Shown: piece by piece, positions 11,887 through 21,953 of the stretch
Position numbering within the stretch: position 1 is the stretch's first letter
How the letters are laid out: every line of letters starts with the position of its first letter
NCBI RefSeq assembly: GCF_042453785.1
Contig: NC_091675.1
Span: 756,501-820,500 of the forward strand
DNA length: 64,000 nt
DNA from: Malus domestica
Lineage: Eukaryota; Streptophyta; Magnoliopsida; Rosales; Rosaceae
Direction: 5' to 3'
Translations under genes and position numbers: made by a program
The notes under the pieces: generated by a model
Database searches by the model: none
What the model saw: the letters and a program-made list of their open reading frames with translations, nothing else
What the model was told of the DNA's origin: nothing

Positions 11887-12725
11887 AATAACGAGATCGG
11901 ATAATTCTAATCAATTAAGAGCGGCCAAATGTTATATTTGAAAAAGCCTTAGGGAGGTTACCGTTATTTCCGTAGACCCCACTCCATCCCATCCATAATC
12001 CCATTCCATCAAATACTATATACTCAATCATAATGTCTTAACCCCACTCTATTAGTTTACCAAAATGCCACTACATGCTCCACCAATAATAATGTTTTTT
12101 CCAAACCTATTGTGAATCTTGAAATAGCAAAAGGGCACAAACCGAACCAAGCCTTAAATGGAAAGTTGTTAGGGACGTGGGCGGTGGGCCCGAAAGGGTT
12201 TTCAACGACGAGAGTCACACTGTCACTTAATATGATTAATTTATTAATATTATAATACATAAATTTATTTTTGAAATTATAACCTAGATTTATAACATAT
12301 CATTTTTGTTCGTCGCAAAAATTATAATAAGTGTGAGATGAGAGATAAAGAACAATGTATATGATATGAATATATTACTATCGTGTCTTTGCTTGCTAAC
12401 AATGCAAGATAATTCAAAAAGATATCTACGCATTTCGTTATGATAGTGTTTTTGTGCCATATAAATCGTTGTTAAAGAGTTGAGTTGTCTAGTAAGGGGA
12501 CAGGAAAAACGTGAGCCGCCTGTTCACCTTTAACGGTGATTCAAGCCCTAGTGCCGTAGAGCGTATCGCGTGGCCTTGTTCTACATATGCACAGGCACAC
12601 AGCGAACCCGCTCTCCATGATGACGGAACCCAAAAGCAAAGACTCACCGCATCATATCAAATCCGACGCCTGAGGAGCAAAAGCAAAACCCAAAAACAAA
12701 TGGCAATTTAAACGGCAAAAACACC

Positions 12726-13703
12726 TCTCTCTCTCTCTCTCACACCGCCGACAACGTAACGGTTCTTCGAGCCTTTCGGCGGCGCCATTGTCCCATTTTC
12801 CTACGGCGGCGATCTCTGAACTGTTCGGCGATTCGAGTTCTCTAGTAACTTTCACTTTCAGTGTTTTTCTTTTCAATCCGTTGATTCCGTTCAAATTTCA
12901 AATTAGTCTTCGAGAGGTACTCTCTCTCTCTCTCTCTCTCTCTAAAACTCTAATTGCTACTGTTTATTTTTTGAATATTTCTTGAAAACCGATTTTATTT
13001 CATGAAAAATGAGATTGGATAATATATCGACTCTTTTCAGCATCAGATTATTGGATTCTTAATTTTCCTTTTAGAAATGTAAATGAATTGTTGCCTATAA
13101 TTTTCATAATTTTTTTTGCTTTTAGTTCTTGTAATTTCTATTTTGTCTGCAAAGTTTAAGAAATTTTAATTTCTGTGCGGTATAATCGTATGCTTCAGTG
13201 GCTGTTCTTACAAATCTGGTTGTGCACTGAGCTCAGTTGAATTTGGGATTTTGCTAATCCCAAATTCCAATTCAAATCCAACTGCGCTCAGATACATTTT
13301 CGTTTCGGTTTCCAGGGATTTGGAATAGATTATGTTCAAATACTTATAAATTCCTGGAAACCGAAACGAAGTTTTTTTATCTGAGGATCAACATTTCATG
13401 ATTTATGAAAGCAACGAAAAGTGGGGCCATTATTTTTGTTAAGAATCTGAATATTGTATCAGCTTTACCTGTTGTGAACTTGTGATTTTGTTCTGCTCTT
13501 AATTTGTTTAATGATTTTGTTTATCTAAAACAAATTCAATTTGTACTGCTACTAAAGTTCAAGAAGTATATTTGTAATGTTGTTTGTCGAAAAATCGGCA
13601 GTTGCTTGGTATTGAAGTGAGCTATTTTATGTTTCTTTTGGTTCTCCAGACGATTTGTTTGACCAAGCGCTTATTTTCTTTTGTATGGGCAGGTATACAA
13701 AAG
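12726..13703 (+). promoter_or_regulatory. 5' leader of the HVA22-like gene, with a leader intron
   Basis: No coding start fits the HVA22 family before 13704. A CT-rich leader (CT runs at about 12726-12740 and 12921-12943) contains a good donor, GAGAG|GTACTC at 12916/12917. A good acceptor, GGGCAG|GTATAC, lies at 13692/13693, 11 nt before the start codon. I infer a leader intron of about 776 nt. It holds two adjacent foldbacks (13228-13291 and 13288-13383). The transcription start is not known. Confidence 0.6.
13228..13383. repeat. Two adjacent foldbacks inside the HVA22 leader intron
   Basis: Foldback 1 (about 13228-13291) pairs TGAGCTCAGTTGAATTTGGG with a right arm ending CAACTGCGCTCA. Foldback 2 (about 13288-13383) pairs CAGATACATTTTCGTTTCGG with a right arm that reverse-complements to CAGATAAAAAAACTTCGTTTCGG, including the exact block GTTTCGGTTTCCAGG. 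They share the TCAGATA junction. They may be MITE debris; a regulatory role is speculation. Confidence 0.6.
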
Positions 13704-15441
13704 ATGATAGGATCCTTTCTTACCAGAACACTTGTGTATGTCATCGATTGGCCTTCGCTTTATGTTGCGTTTCAAGGGACGTTTGATTATTTTCAAATCT
13801 AATTCCCAGGTTTTATGTCTTGGCATTTGACAGGATGGCTCTTGGGTATGCTTATCCAGCTTATGAATGCTACAAAACTGTTGAAAAGAACAAGCCAGAG
13901 ATTGAACAGCTTCGCTTTTGGTGCCAGTATTGGTATAAACCGCATCTTGTGTCTAAGATAGTCTTCTATTTGCCCATATGATTCTTAGCGATGACCCGCT
14001 TTTCATCCTTGAATTTCAGGATTTTGGTGGCTGTTTTGACTGTTTGTGAGAGAGTTGGTGATGCTTTTGTTTCATGGTGGGGATTTGGATTGGAATGCTG
14101 AGAGAATTTAAATATGCTTTTGTGTGCCACTTCTTTGTCTCATTCAATTTTTTTTTTCTTGAAGGGTTCCAATGTATAGTGAAGCTAAGTTGCTCTTCAT
14201 TATATATCTGTGGTTTCCTAAAACAAAGGTATAGGATTCCATAAGGGTTTATGGACTCAGATTATCAGCTTATTTAATTGTTTGTTTGCCCTTTTATTAC
14301 TAGTATACCTTTCCTCATGCTCACAACTATCTCCGTGTTGCAGGGTACGAGCTATGTGTATGATTCCTTCTTTAGACCATATCTTGCGAAGCATGAAAAT
14401 GAAATTGATAGGAACTTGTTGGAACTAAGAACTAGAGCTGGTGACATGGCAATTTTGTATTGGCAAAGAGCTGCAAGCTATAGTCAGACGAGAATATTTG
14501 ACATTTTGCAGTATGTTGCTGCACAATCGACACCAAGGCCTCGCCCTGCGCAGGTATGATGATATGATTCGGACTTGGTGTTTTCAGTTTTACCATTATG
14601 TCCCATCACTATTGATTGCAACATCGCCAGCCTGGGCATCTAGTCGGTTGGAGCAAGTTATCAAAACGCTATTGTCTTTCTATCATTCAGATATTTATTT
14701 TTTGTGCGTGTTGAATTGTTATGTTGGTGTTTTACTATGCTTTGCCTTTTCACCATCTTTTCTTTAAATTAGTCTTTTCAACCTTTCAAGTACTTGGGGA
14801 TATGTTTGAACTTGGGGATATTGTGTGTGTGTGTGTGTGTGTTTCTTCCGTTTAGGTATAGTTGATCGTTCATGCCTTGGTGATGTTGGTACTGGATTGG
14901 AAGTCATCCTACCTTAGATGAAATATTGTGTTGATCCACAAATTATTGATTGTATGTCACATCTCTTTAATACTCTGCGTTCTGGTATGCATGTGTGTTA
15001 CTCTTGAAATTCCAGCCACAACAAGGTGTTAGGCGCCAACCGCCTGCTGCTCGCCAACCCCCTGCCGATCCAGCTCCAAATCGCCAACCAGCTGCAACAA
15101 CGCAAGCACAACCCGAAGAACCACCATCTCCCACTTCCAGTACTTCTTCAAGCAAGGACCAAAAGGAGATAGCCGAGGCCTTAGCACCTTCACCAAACCC
15201 TAAACCTGCCCTGCAAGCAGCAGGTTCAGTTACTTTAAAAGCAACAGCAACAGCAGCTGCATCTGAATCATCGAGCCAAGCTACCCCAACTGAAGAGGTT
15301 GCACCAATGCAGATTGACGCAGTGCCATCCTCTTCAGCGACTGAAGAGACAAATCCTCCCCCGAAAGAGACAGTTATGGAGGAAACCATTCGGCGCACAC
15401 GTGGAAGGTTGAGGAAAGCTCGTTCTGCAGGAAGCCGTTGA
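13704..15441 (+). CDS. HVA22-like protein (TB2/DP1 family) with a long C-terminal extension
   Basis: Six exons: 13704-13735, 13834-13932, 14020-14076, 14165-14228, 14344-14553, 15016-15441 (888 nt, 295 aa, frame kept throughout). Residues 1-95 form the TB2/DP1/HVA22 domain: MIGSFLTRTL, then GYAYPAYECYKTVE, FWCQYWILVAVLT, VPMYSEAKLLF, YLWFPKTKGTSYVYDSF and RPYLAKHE. Family members are reticulon-like proteins of the endoplasmic reticulum membrane, often linked to abscisic acid or stress responses and to shaping tubules. The rest of the protein (about residues 155-295) is Pro/Ala/Gln/Ser-rich and probably disordered, ending in a basic stretch (RRTRGRLRKARSAGSR). This long tail fits the HVA22 G/H type; At1g75700 (HVA22G) is the likely counterpart by position. 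A (TG)n run lies in intron 5 at about 14823. Confidence 0.9.
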
Positions 15442-17114
15442 AATTTCATGTTTTTAGATTTGCGTAGGTGGACAAATGACGGTTATTTGAATTGTTGCTG
15501 TAAAACGTGATGTAAATTAGGCGTCCTCTAGTTTCTATTTCATTCGTTTTTTCATCTTTGAACGCAATTCAGCAGATAAAAGGGGCTGATTGAACAATTA
15601 CCAGAACATAACGAACGTGATATTGGAATCGGAGTTGAGTCAGGAGAGAGATGAATCAGGTGTTGATGTATATAAATTTGGGTTTTGAGAAGTAATTTGA
15701 AATAATCTAAATTGAAAGCACCAAATCTTTATTTGTTGGTTATGGACGGGATATCATTTGTGGTTTGCTTTAGAATACTCGTACAATGGGATCATGATGT
15801 AGCAAAGTTGGAACTTTTTAACCCCACCTCATCAGGTCAAGATGTCGGAAAAACTTTAGTAAGGCAGCCCGATCAAGTGCATTGATATTGTATCTACATG
15901 GATGGGGTGAGATGATACATGAATATAGGGTTTTTATATATATATATATATTTTTTTTTGAGGGTGAATTCTAAGGTCTACCCGTCTAATCATATGACTA
16001 ACCAACTACACACATAAGAGCCCCTTATATTGGATTAGGATTTTTTTCCCTTTCATCTGGATTCTCCAGATCCTTCAATCCTATCCGTTCAACCGAACAT
16101 TGAATGGCAAGAAATTAACTAAACTTTTTCTTTTTTTTTCCGCTTTTTTCTGTTCATCTTCTCACTCTTTCTCTCTCTCTGACTCTCCTCTTTATTAATC
16201 TGGGAGGCATGGACGGAGGGAGGTTAGGCCTAGTGCGGGCACATGCCCCCTCTCATCCTTTTTGTTTCATTACAATTTATTCAATTAATCATGCTTAAAA
16301 TAGTGAAAATGCTTCATTAGTTTTTAAATGCCTCTCCGTCTTGTATATTTTTCTCATGCACTAATGTCTAAATCTTGTTGAGTTGCATGTATTTGATTAA
16401 TTAGTACAAATGAGCATTAGATTGTCAACAATTAAAGACAAAATTAGACAATAGTGTAATAAATTAGGCATTTTGTAATTAATTTTTTTTAGCATTTGTA
16501 AAAGAACTAGCTTTATTTGTCAAAAAAAAGAGCTCAAATTTTTTAATATGCCCCCTTTTAGTTAAATTTCTGACTTCGTTCTTGCTGAAAGGACTTGGTT
16601 CCAGTTTTGGGCAACCGAATTCTGGAAGACGACAGTGTAGGAGTGGTGGGTTGGTAGTTGGCGCCAACACCAATCGGAGAACGCATTGAATTGAAGGATT
16701 CGGAGAAAAGGGATCCAAAGAAGATTTCGACCCCTCCATACTGCCTTTTCTCCTGTCGTACCACCTCATTTTCTCTTCATGTGAAAAGTGATTTGACCAG
16801 CCACGTGGTGACTCTGCTCCACCGAAATTTTTCTCGTAAAATTAAGATGGGCTGGACCCATCTGAACGGGATATTGGGCTTCCATAATGCGAAATTCAAA
16901 AGATTTCATTTATCCATTTCAGTAGCCAAGGAAGGGAGCCACGTAGGAGGGCGGAACGTTGAGTTCAGTTTGTGATGGCAAAAGCTCTTGAGAGTCTGGT
17001 GGCTGAAATTAGAGGAACTGCCAACCCCACATATCCAAACTCCACCATCGCTTTGTAATTTCTTCTTCTCTTCCCGTCTTCTTCAAACTTCTGTTTCAGT
17101 AAATAGACGTGGAA
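15442..17114. other. Intergenic region between the HVA22-like gene and LQY1
   Basis: 3' UTR of the HVA22-like gene, then AT-rich sequence with a (TA)n-T run near 15938-15959 and CT-rich stretches. A segment at about 16210-16560 containing GGGCACATGCCCCC may be transposon debris but has no boundaries I can define. The last 150 bases are the probable LQY1 leader. It includes a possible upstream open frame of 27 codons (ATG 16975, stop 17056-17058) if transcription starts before it. Confidence 0.5.
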
Positions 17115-18366
17115 ATGTCACAAGCACCCTCACTCCCCCGTCTTCGCTCTCCCTTCCTCTCCTGCCCCCTCAAGCTTTCCACCTCCCCTTCTTCCTTCTG
17201 CGCGTCCCACAAGTTTTCAGGAAATCAACGGTCACCGAAGTCGTATCCATGCATCAGAGCCATTGATCTCGATCAAAACACGGTTCTCTTTTCTCTAATT
17301 GTTAACTTTTCTGTTAATTTTGAACTTTTTTTTTTCAATAATTTTGTGCAGAATCTGAAATAGGCATGAGTTTTCAGGTAGTTGCAATCTCAGTTGGGCT
17401 TGTGAGTGTTGCCGTCGGGATTGGCATTCCGGTTTTCTACGAATCACAAATCGACAGTGCTGTGAGTTCTTTCAACTTCCTGTAATCTAATCTTGATTAA
17501 ATAAGTTGTATTAACTAAAGGAGGAAATCTCTATTAATTAATAAAAAAAATTTTGTCAACCAAAATACGAAGAAAAAACTACGTAATCTTTTATCACAAA
17601 AAGGGTAATAATGTAATTTTATAAATCTGAATTTTACGTTTTTTTATTGAAACCTCACTTCGTGTTAAAATACTTCTAATATTAAAAATATAATCCAAAA
17701 ACAAAAACCTCCCACTCCCCTGTCTCTCCTTTTCATTTTCTAAAAAAAAAATGTTCATAGGCAAATGCTAGTATTAATAATGCTAATTGCAGGCAAAGCG
17801 AGACAACACTCAGCCATGCTTCCCTTGCAATGGAACCGGCGCACGTAAGTACAGTATTTTTCGTCAAACGATACAATATATACAAAAATACTTGTACAAC
17901 TTGGTAGCGAACTCACTCACAAATGTATATCGTTCTTGCATCAGTGTGAGCGCCGGCAGTAATTAACATTAACAACTTGGTAGCTGTGTTTTTATCAAAT
18001 ATTAAACATCTTGTAAATTTGTGGTTTCGAATTTATTACATTGTTCTTGTTGTGGCATGCCGTTTACGTTTTGATGTCCTGATGAAAATTGTGTGTCGCA
18101 GAAAAATGCAGATTTTGCACGGGAAGTGGGACGGTGACAGTAGAGCTTGGCGGGGGTGAGAAAGAGGTGTCCAACTGCATCAACTGCGAAGGGGTCGGTT
18201 CGTTTACGTGCACAACATGTCAGGGGTCTGGGATTCAACCTCGGTACCTTGATCGCAGGTGCGATGATTCATGCATTTGGATCATATTCGGTCTATCAGT
18301 ATGCATGAAACTAACTCATTTGTGTATATTTTGTTGTCCTACAGAGAATTCAAAGACGATGACTGA
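17115..18366 (+). CDS. LQY1: LQY1-like thylakoid zinc-finger protein, PSII repair
   Basis: Five exons: 17115-17282, 17378-17461, 17793-17844, 18102-18258, 18345-18366 (483 nt, 160 aa). The start is the ATG giving MSQAPSLPRLRSPF, which aligns with the known LQY1 N-terminus; an upstream in-frame GTG is not used. Residues 1-55 are Ser/Pro-rich without acidic residues until the end, as in a chloroplast transit peptide. Residues 57-77 (VVAISVGLVSVAVGIGIPVFY) are a membrane segment. Four CxxCxGxG repeats follow: CFPCNGTG, CRFCTGSG, CINCEGVG and CTTCQGSG, a DnaJ-type zinc finger without a J domain. The C-terminus is REFKDDD. Arabidopsis LQY1 (At1g75690, about 154 aa) is a thylakoid protein with disulfide isomerase activity that helps repair photosystem II in high light. 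An alternative acceptor at 17352 would bring in a stop and is rejected. Confidence 0.95.
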
Positions 18367-19408
18367 TCGAGGTCTGCTATATATTGCTAAGAAGAGTAAA
18401 TGATTGTCGAGAAGAAATCTTCACTTTTTTTGTTCTTGTTTTTTACACTTAATCAGTCCAAATTGCTTTCATGTGATCCTTCAGATATGAATTAGCAGTT
18501 TTCTAACCTGCCTTCCTCTTCTTCTCTTGTGCTTCTTGTGTTTCATCTTTTATTTTTCTCTTGAATCAATGTACTGAATGGGAAATATTGGCTTAAGGGT
18601 TTAAATCTTCTACCACAAATAATATAAATGTCTTTGTGCAAAACTCATCGATCCACTATTACTCAGCACCGATATTATCATCAGTTTATATTTAAACACT
18701 TGCTAGGAGCACACTAACACAACGAGTGTGGAGTTTAATTGCAAAAGACATCGATGTTATTAGTAGCAAAACCGTTCATGTATTGTAATTTGTTACACTT
18801 CTACATAATGTATTACACTACATGATTTCGGGAGAAAGATATTTGCATAAGTTGCATGACTAGAGTAGCTCTCACACATAGTTAAAAATTAAAATCACAT
18901 GAGATCTAGTGAGAAGTCTTTGAAAAAAAAAAATACAGTAAAGTCATGGTTTTAGAAGAGATGCCCCCACATAAGTGACATGGTCCTAGCGCTACCACAC
19001 AAAGTGTTTCTCCGAGTTAGTAAAAATAAAAAGGAAAACTAACGAAAATTTCAAAAAAACTTTAGTTTTAATGAAAAATGACAAATAAATAGTACCAGAA
19101 AAAGTTAAAAATATGATTTTTTGTTAAAAATGAATAGTACCGAGAATGTTTCGTTAAAACTCTCAAAATAAAAAACAAGGACCAATTTTAACATTGTTGG
19201 GCTTTTGTCAAAATCTTGTCGGTGAGGCCCGAACTTGAATAGAGCCCGGCCCGCGTGTATTGTTGAACCCCGTCCTCCTCTTAGGCTTAACTCTGGCCGC
19301 CACTGGGTTGGGAGAGGGAGTTTGGAACGACGTCGGATTGAGTTGGCGGCACCTGGATTCCAACTAGGGTTTTGCAGAGTTCCTAACTTTCAAACCAGAG
19401 GGAGAGAG
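18367..19408. other. Intergenic region between LQY1 and DPH5
   Basis: LQY1 3' UTR, then AT-rich sequence with one MITE-like element (about 19020-19175). The DPH5 promoter and leader occupy roughly the last 200 bases, which are richer in GC. No other gene is seen. Confidence 0.5.
19020..19175. mobile_element. Small MITE-like element
   Basis: Ends contain AACTAACGAAAATTTC on the left and GTTTCGTTAAAACTCTC on the right. The interior has GTTTTAATGAAAAATGACAA and GAATAGTACC blocks repeated in both arms. It resembles short AT-rich MITEs common in Rosaceae. Boundaries are approximate and no target duplication is established. Confidence 0.45.
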
Positions 19409-20913
19409 ATGCTGTACATAGTAGGACTGGGGTTGGGCGACGAGAAAGACATAACTCTGAGAGGATTAGAGGCTGTGAAGAAATGCGACAAAATTTTCAT
19501 CGAAGCCTACACTTCCCTCCTCTCGTTTGGCATCTCCTCCGACGGCCTCTCCACCCTCGTACTCTCTCTCTCTCTACATCTCTATTTGTTTACAGAACTT
19601 GTTCAACTTTTTCAAAAAAAATTGAAATGGAAGTTTGGTTGCAGGAAAAGTTGTACGGAAAACCAGTGACACTTGCGGATAGAGAAACGGTGGAGGAGAG
19701 GGCCGATCAGATTCTAACTGCAGCTGCTGCTTCCGACGTCGCCTTCCTTGTCGTTGGCGATCCTTTTGGGTATGACCAATCTCTCTGCAGAACTAGAAAA
19801 ATCTTGTTTGTGTGGAATTTATTTATTTTACTAGGAATTGGGGAAGTAATTAAAATTTAGTTTCCAAGAATGTTGGAATTATGATCGAAATAATGCTGGC
19901 TTATGATGATCAATTGAGCATTTTGGAATTATATAATTGTGTGTAATGGATCCAAAAGCTATGAGGAATGTCTAATTACTGCATTCTTTCTTGCGTAATT
20001 TGATCTAAAACGCAGAGCTACGACACACACTGATCTTGTCGTTCGAGCCAAGAAGTTGGGGATCGATGTCAAGGTGGTGCACAATGCGTCGGTGATGAAT
20101 GCAGTTGGAGCCTGTGGATTACAACTCTACCACTACGGAGAGACAGTTTCAATACCATTCTTCACCGAGACATGGAGGCCTGATAGCTTTTATGAGAAGA
20201 TTCAGAAAAATCGTGCGCTTGGACTGCATACGCTATGCTTGTTAGGTTGGGTTCTAGATGCTTAAAAAACTGACACCAGTTGATGCTTATCTTACTATAC
20301 ACTCATCACAAATTATTTTCGCTGTAGATATACGCGTGAAGGAACCGACTCTGGAATCGTTGTGCAGGTCTCTAGTCAAATAATCGACTGCCTTTTCTTT
20401 AGTTTCAGCTTCGAAATATTTACTGTGTGATTTAGGTTTTGTGTGTTTTTGTGCTTCCGCAATTGCATAGGCTTATTTTTGTTACTTGCCTCCCTTTCAG
20501 AGGAAAGAAGCAGTATGAACCGCCTAGATATATGTCGATAAACACTGCAATTGAGCAGCTTCTGGAGGTTGAACACAATCGAGGAGAATCTGGTAACCAT
20601 GTCATTTTTTTCAGACCTTTACTTCAAACGTGATTGTTAACTATTGTCTGGCATCTGCACAATATAACCGTTGCTACATTTTTTATTCTTGCATTACCTC
20701 GCAGCATATAATGAAGACACGATGTGTGTTGGGCTTGCTCGGCTGGGAAGTGAGGATCAGAAGATCGTTTCTGGTACGATGAGGCAACTGCAGTCGGTTG
20801 ATTTTGGAGCACCTCTCCATTGCCTTGTTATAGTAGGCAAAACTCATCCAGTGGAAGAAGAAATGCTGGATTTTTACAGACATTCGGAAGAGAATAATCA
20901 TGGCACTGTATGA
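19409..20913 (+). CDS. DPH5: Diphthine methyl ester synthase (diphthamide biosynthesis)
   Basis: Six exons: 19409-19558, 19645-19769, 20016-20245, 20328-20367, 20501-20592, 20705-20913 (846 nt, 281 aa, in frame). It matches the SAM-dependent DPH5 methyltransferase family of tetrapyrrole-methylase fold from end to end: [20 protein letters not shown] at the N-terminus, VVGDPFGATTHTDL around residue 88, [43 protein letters not shown] and [20 protein letters not shown] near the C-terminus. The enzyme methylates the modified histidine of translation elongation factor 2 in the cytosol, the second step of diphthamide synthesis. The start ATG follows GGGAGAGAG and is the family start. An in-frame extension upstream to 19235 has no family similarity. 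Confidence 0.95.
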
Positions 20914-21953
20914 TTATAACGCTGATAGGACGGCATTTGCCTGATCTACTTTTCTATGGTGAACTGTTGTACTATATGCAGCAGAGACAGAATAGGAGGC
21001 TACGGTTACTTGGCTTTCAAGAGAGATCGGAAGATAGGTTGTTGTATGACTCCAAACTGCTGTCATGCTGCGCAATCCGATTTTGTGAATCGAGTTTAGT
21101 CGAGTTGCTGTAATACATTATGTGCCGTATTAATTTCACCTGTCTTCAATTTTGAGCGAAATATATATGTCGTGATTATTCCACATTGTGTATGCTTATT
21201 CAGAGATGAATAAGATTGAGACTGCGCTAAAAGAAAAGCCATATTATGAACATGTGCCATGAGTTCATCCTAATCTCTAACCAGATATTAGAAGTGGTGC
21301 CTTTGGTGAAACGACATCTCTTCAAAACATGATTTTGGTGCCTTCAATTCTCCTCCCAGTTTGACGGAATACGATCAAAGTTTTACGAAGCCGCGTGATC
21401 GTATTCTGTCAAACATGGAGGAGAATCGAAGTCGCGTTCAGAATTTCTGAATTTCCTTTTAACCAAAGCTGAATCGTCGACTGCACATTCGTACCAGAAA
21501 TCGGTTTACCCTCCTGTCTGTGGCCAGTTGGACGGTTAAAATCATCTGTTCCTCTCAAATATCCAACGGCAAACACAGGTCTTCGTCATCTCTGACTTAG
21601 TCTTACCGCAGATCCGTCCGTTCGTTTTCCCCGCCCGCACGAGGGCTATTTCGGTCATTTGACAACGATCATCCCGCCAAACCATCCAAACAAAGCACCA
21701 AACTGCAAAAATAAAAAAAAAATTAAAAAAAAAAACGGAAAAAGACCGCGAAATTAACCTCGTCTCGGTTGTCAACCGTGTCCAACAACAAACAAAATCT
21801 GAAGTCCGATCCGAGAGGGAACGCGAATCATCGCTTAATGAGACGTTAATCTCCTCCGAAACCTCGATTAATGTCTGTTTGTCTTGTCACAATGTGTTAA
21901 GACAGATCTCTTAATATTTGCCTACCTCTTGTGGTTTTAGTTGGTCCTGAAAA
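20914..21953. other. Intergenic region between DPH5 and the GH9 gene
   Basis: DPH5 3' UTR followed by a foldback (21345-21429) and about 500 bases that should include the promoter and leader of the endoglucanase gene. The stretch 21540-21780 is unusually rich in C and lacks a convincing frame on either strand. Confidence 0.5.
21345..21429. repeat. Intergenic hairpin upstream of the GH9 gene
   Basis: Left arm about 21345-21378 (contains AATTCTCCTCC and TTTGACGGAATACGATCA) pairs with right arm about 21395-21429 (contains TGATCGTATTCTGTCAAA and GGAGGAGAATC). The stem is about 34 nt with few mismatches and the loop about 16 nt. Confidence 0.75.

Larger units (their letters stand above)
8277..12700. 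other. Intergenic region between TRM6 and the HVA22-like gene
   Basis: The first few hundred bases are probably TRM6 3' UTR. The rest holds a possible transposon remnant (8612-9042), two tandem duplications, a Tourist-like MITE (10077-10452), a 219-bp inverted repeat (11047-11265) and a second MITE (11713-11886). Open frames are short shadows or low-complexity. From about 12480 the sequence becomes richer in GC and probably contains the promoter of the next gene. Confidence 0.6.

Noticed and set aside
14967-15449. 160-codon minus-strand frame opposite HVA22 exon 6
   Set aside because: Antisense shadow of a Pro/Ala-rich coding exon; its Gly/Ala/Val-rich composition mirrors the sense codons.
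16210-16560. Possible transposon remnant with GGGCACATGCCCCC
   Set aside because: No inverted ends, target duplication or coding remains could be defined.
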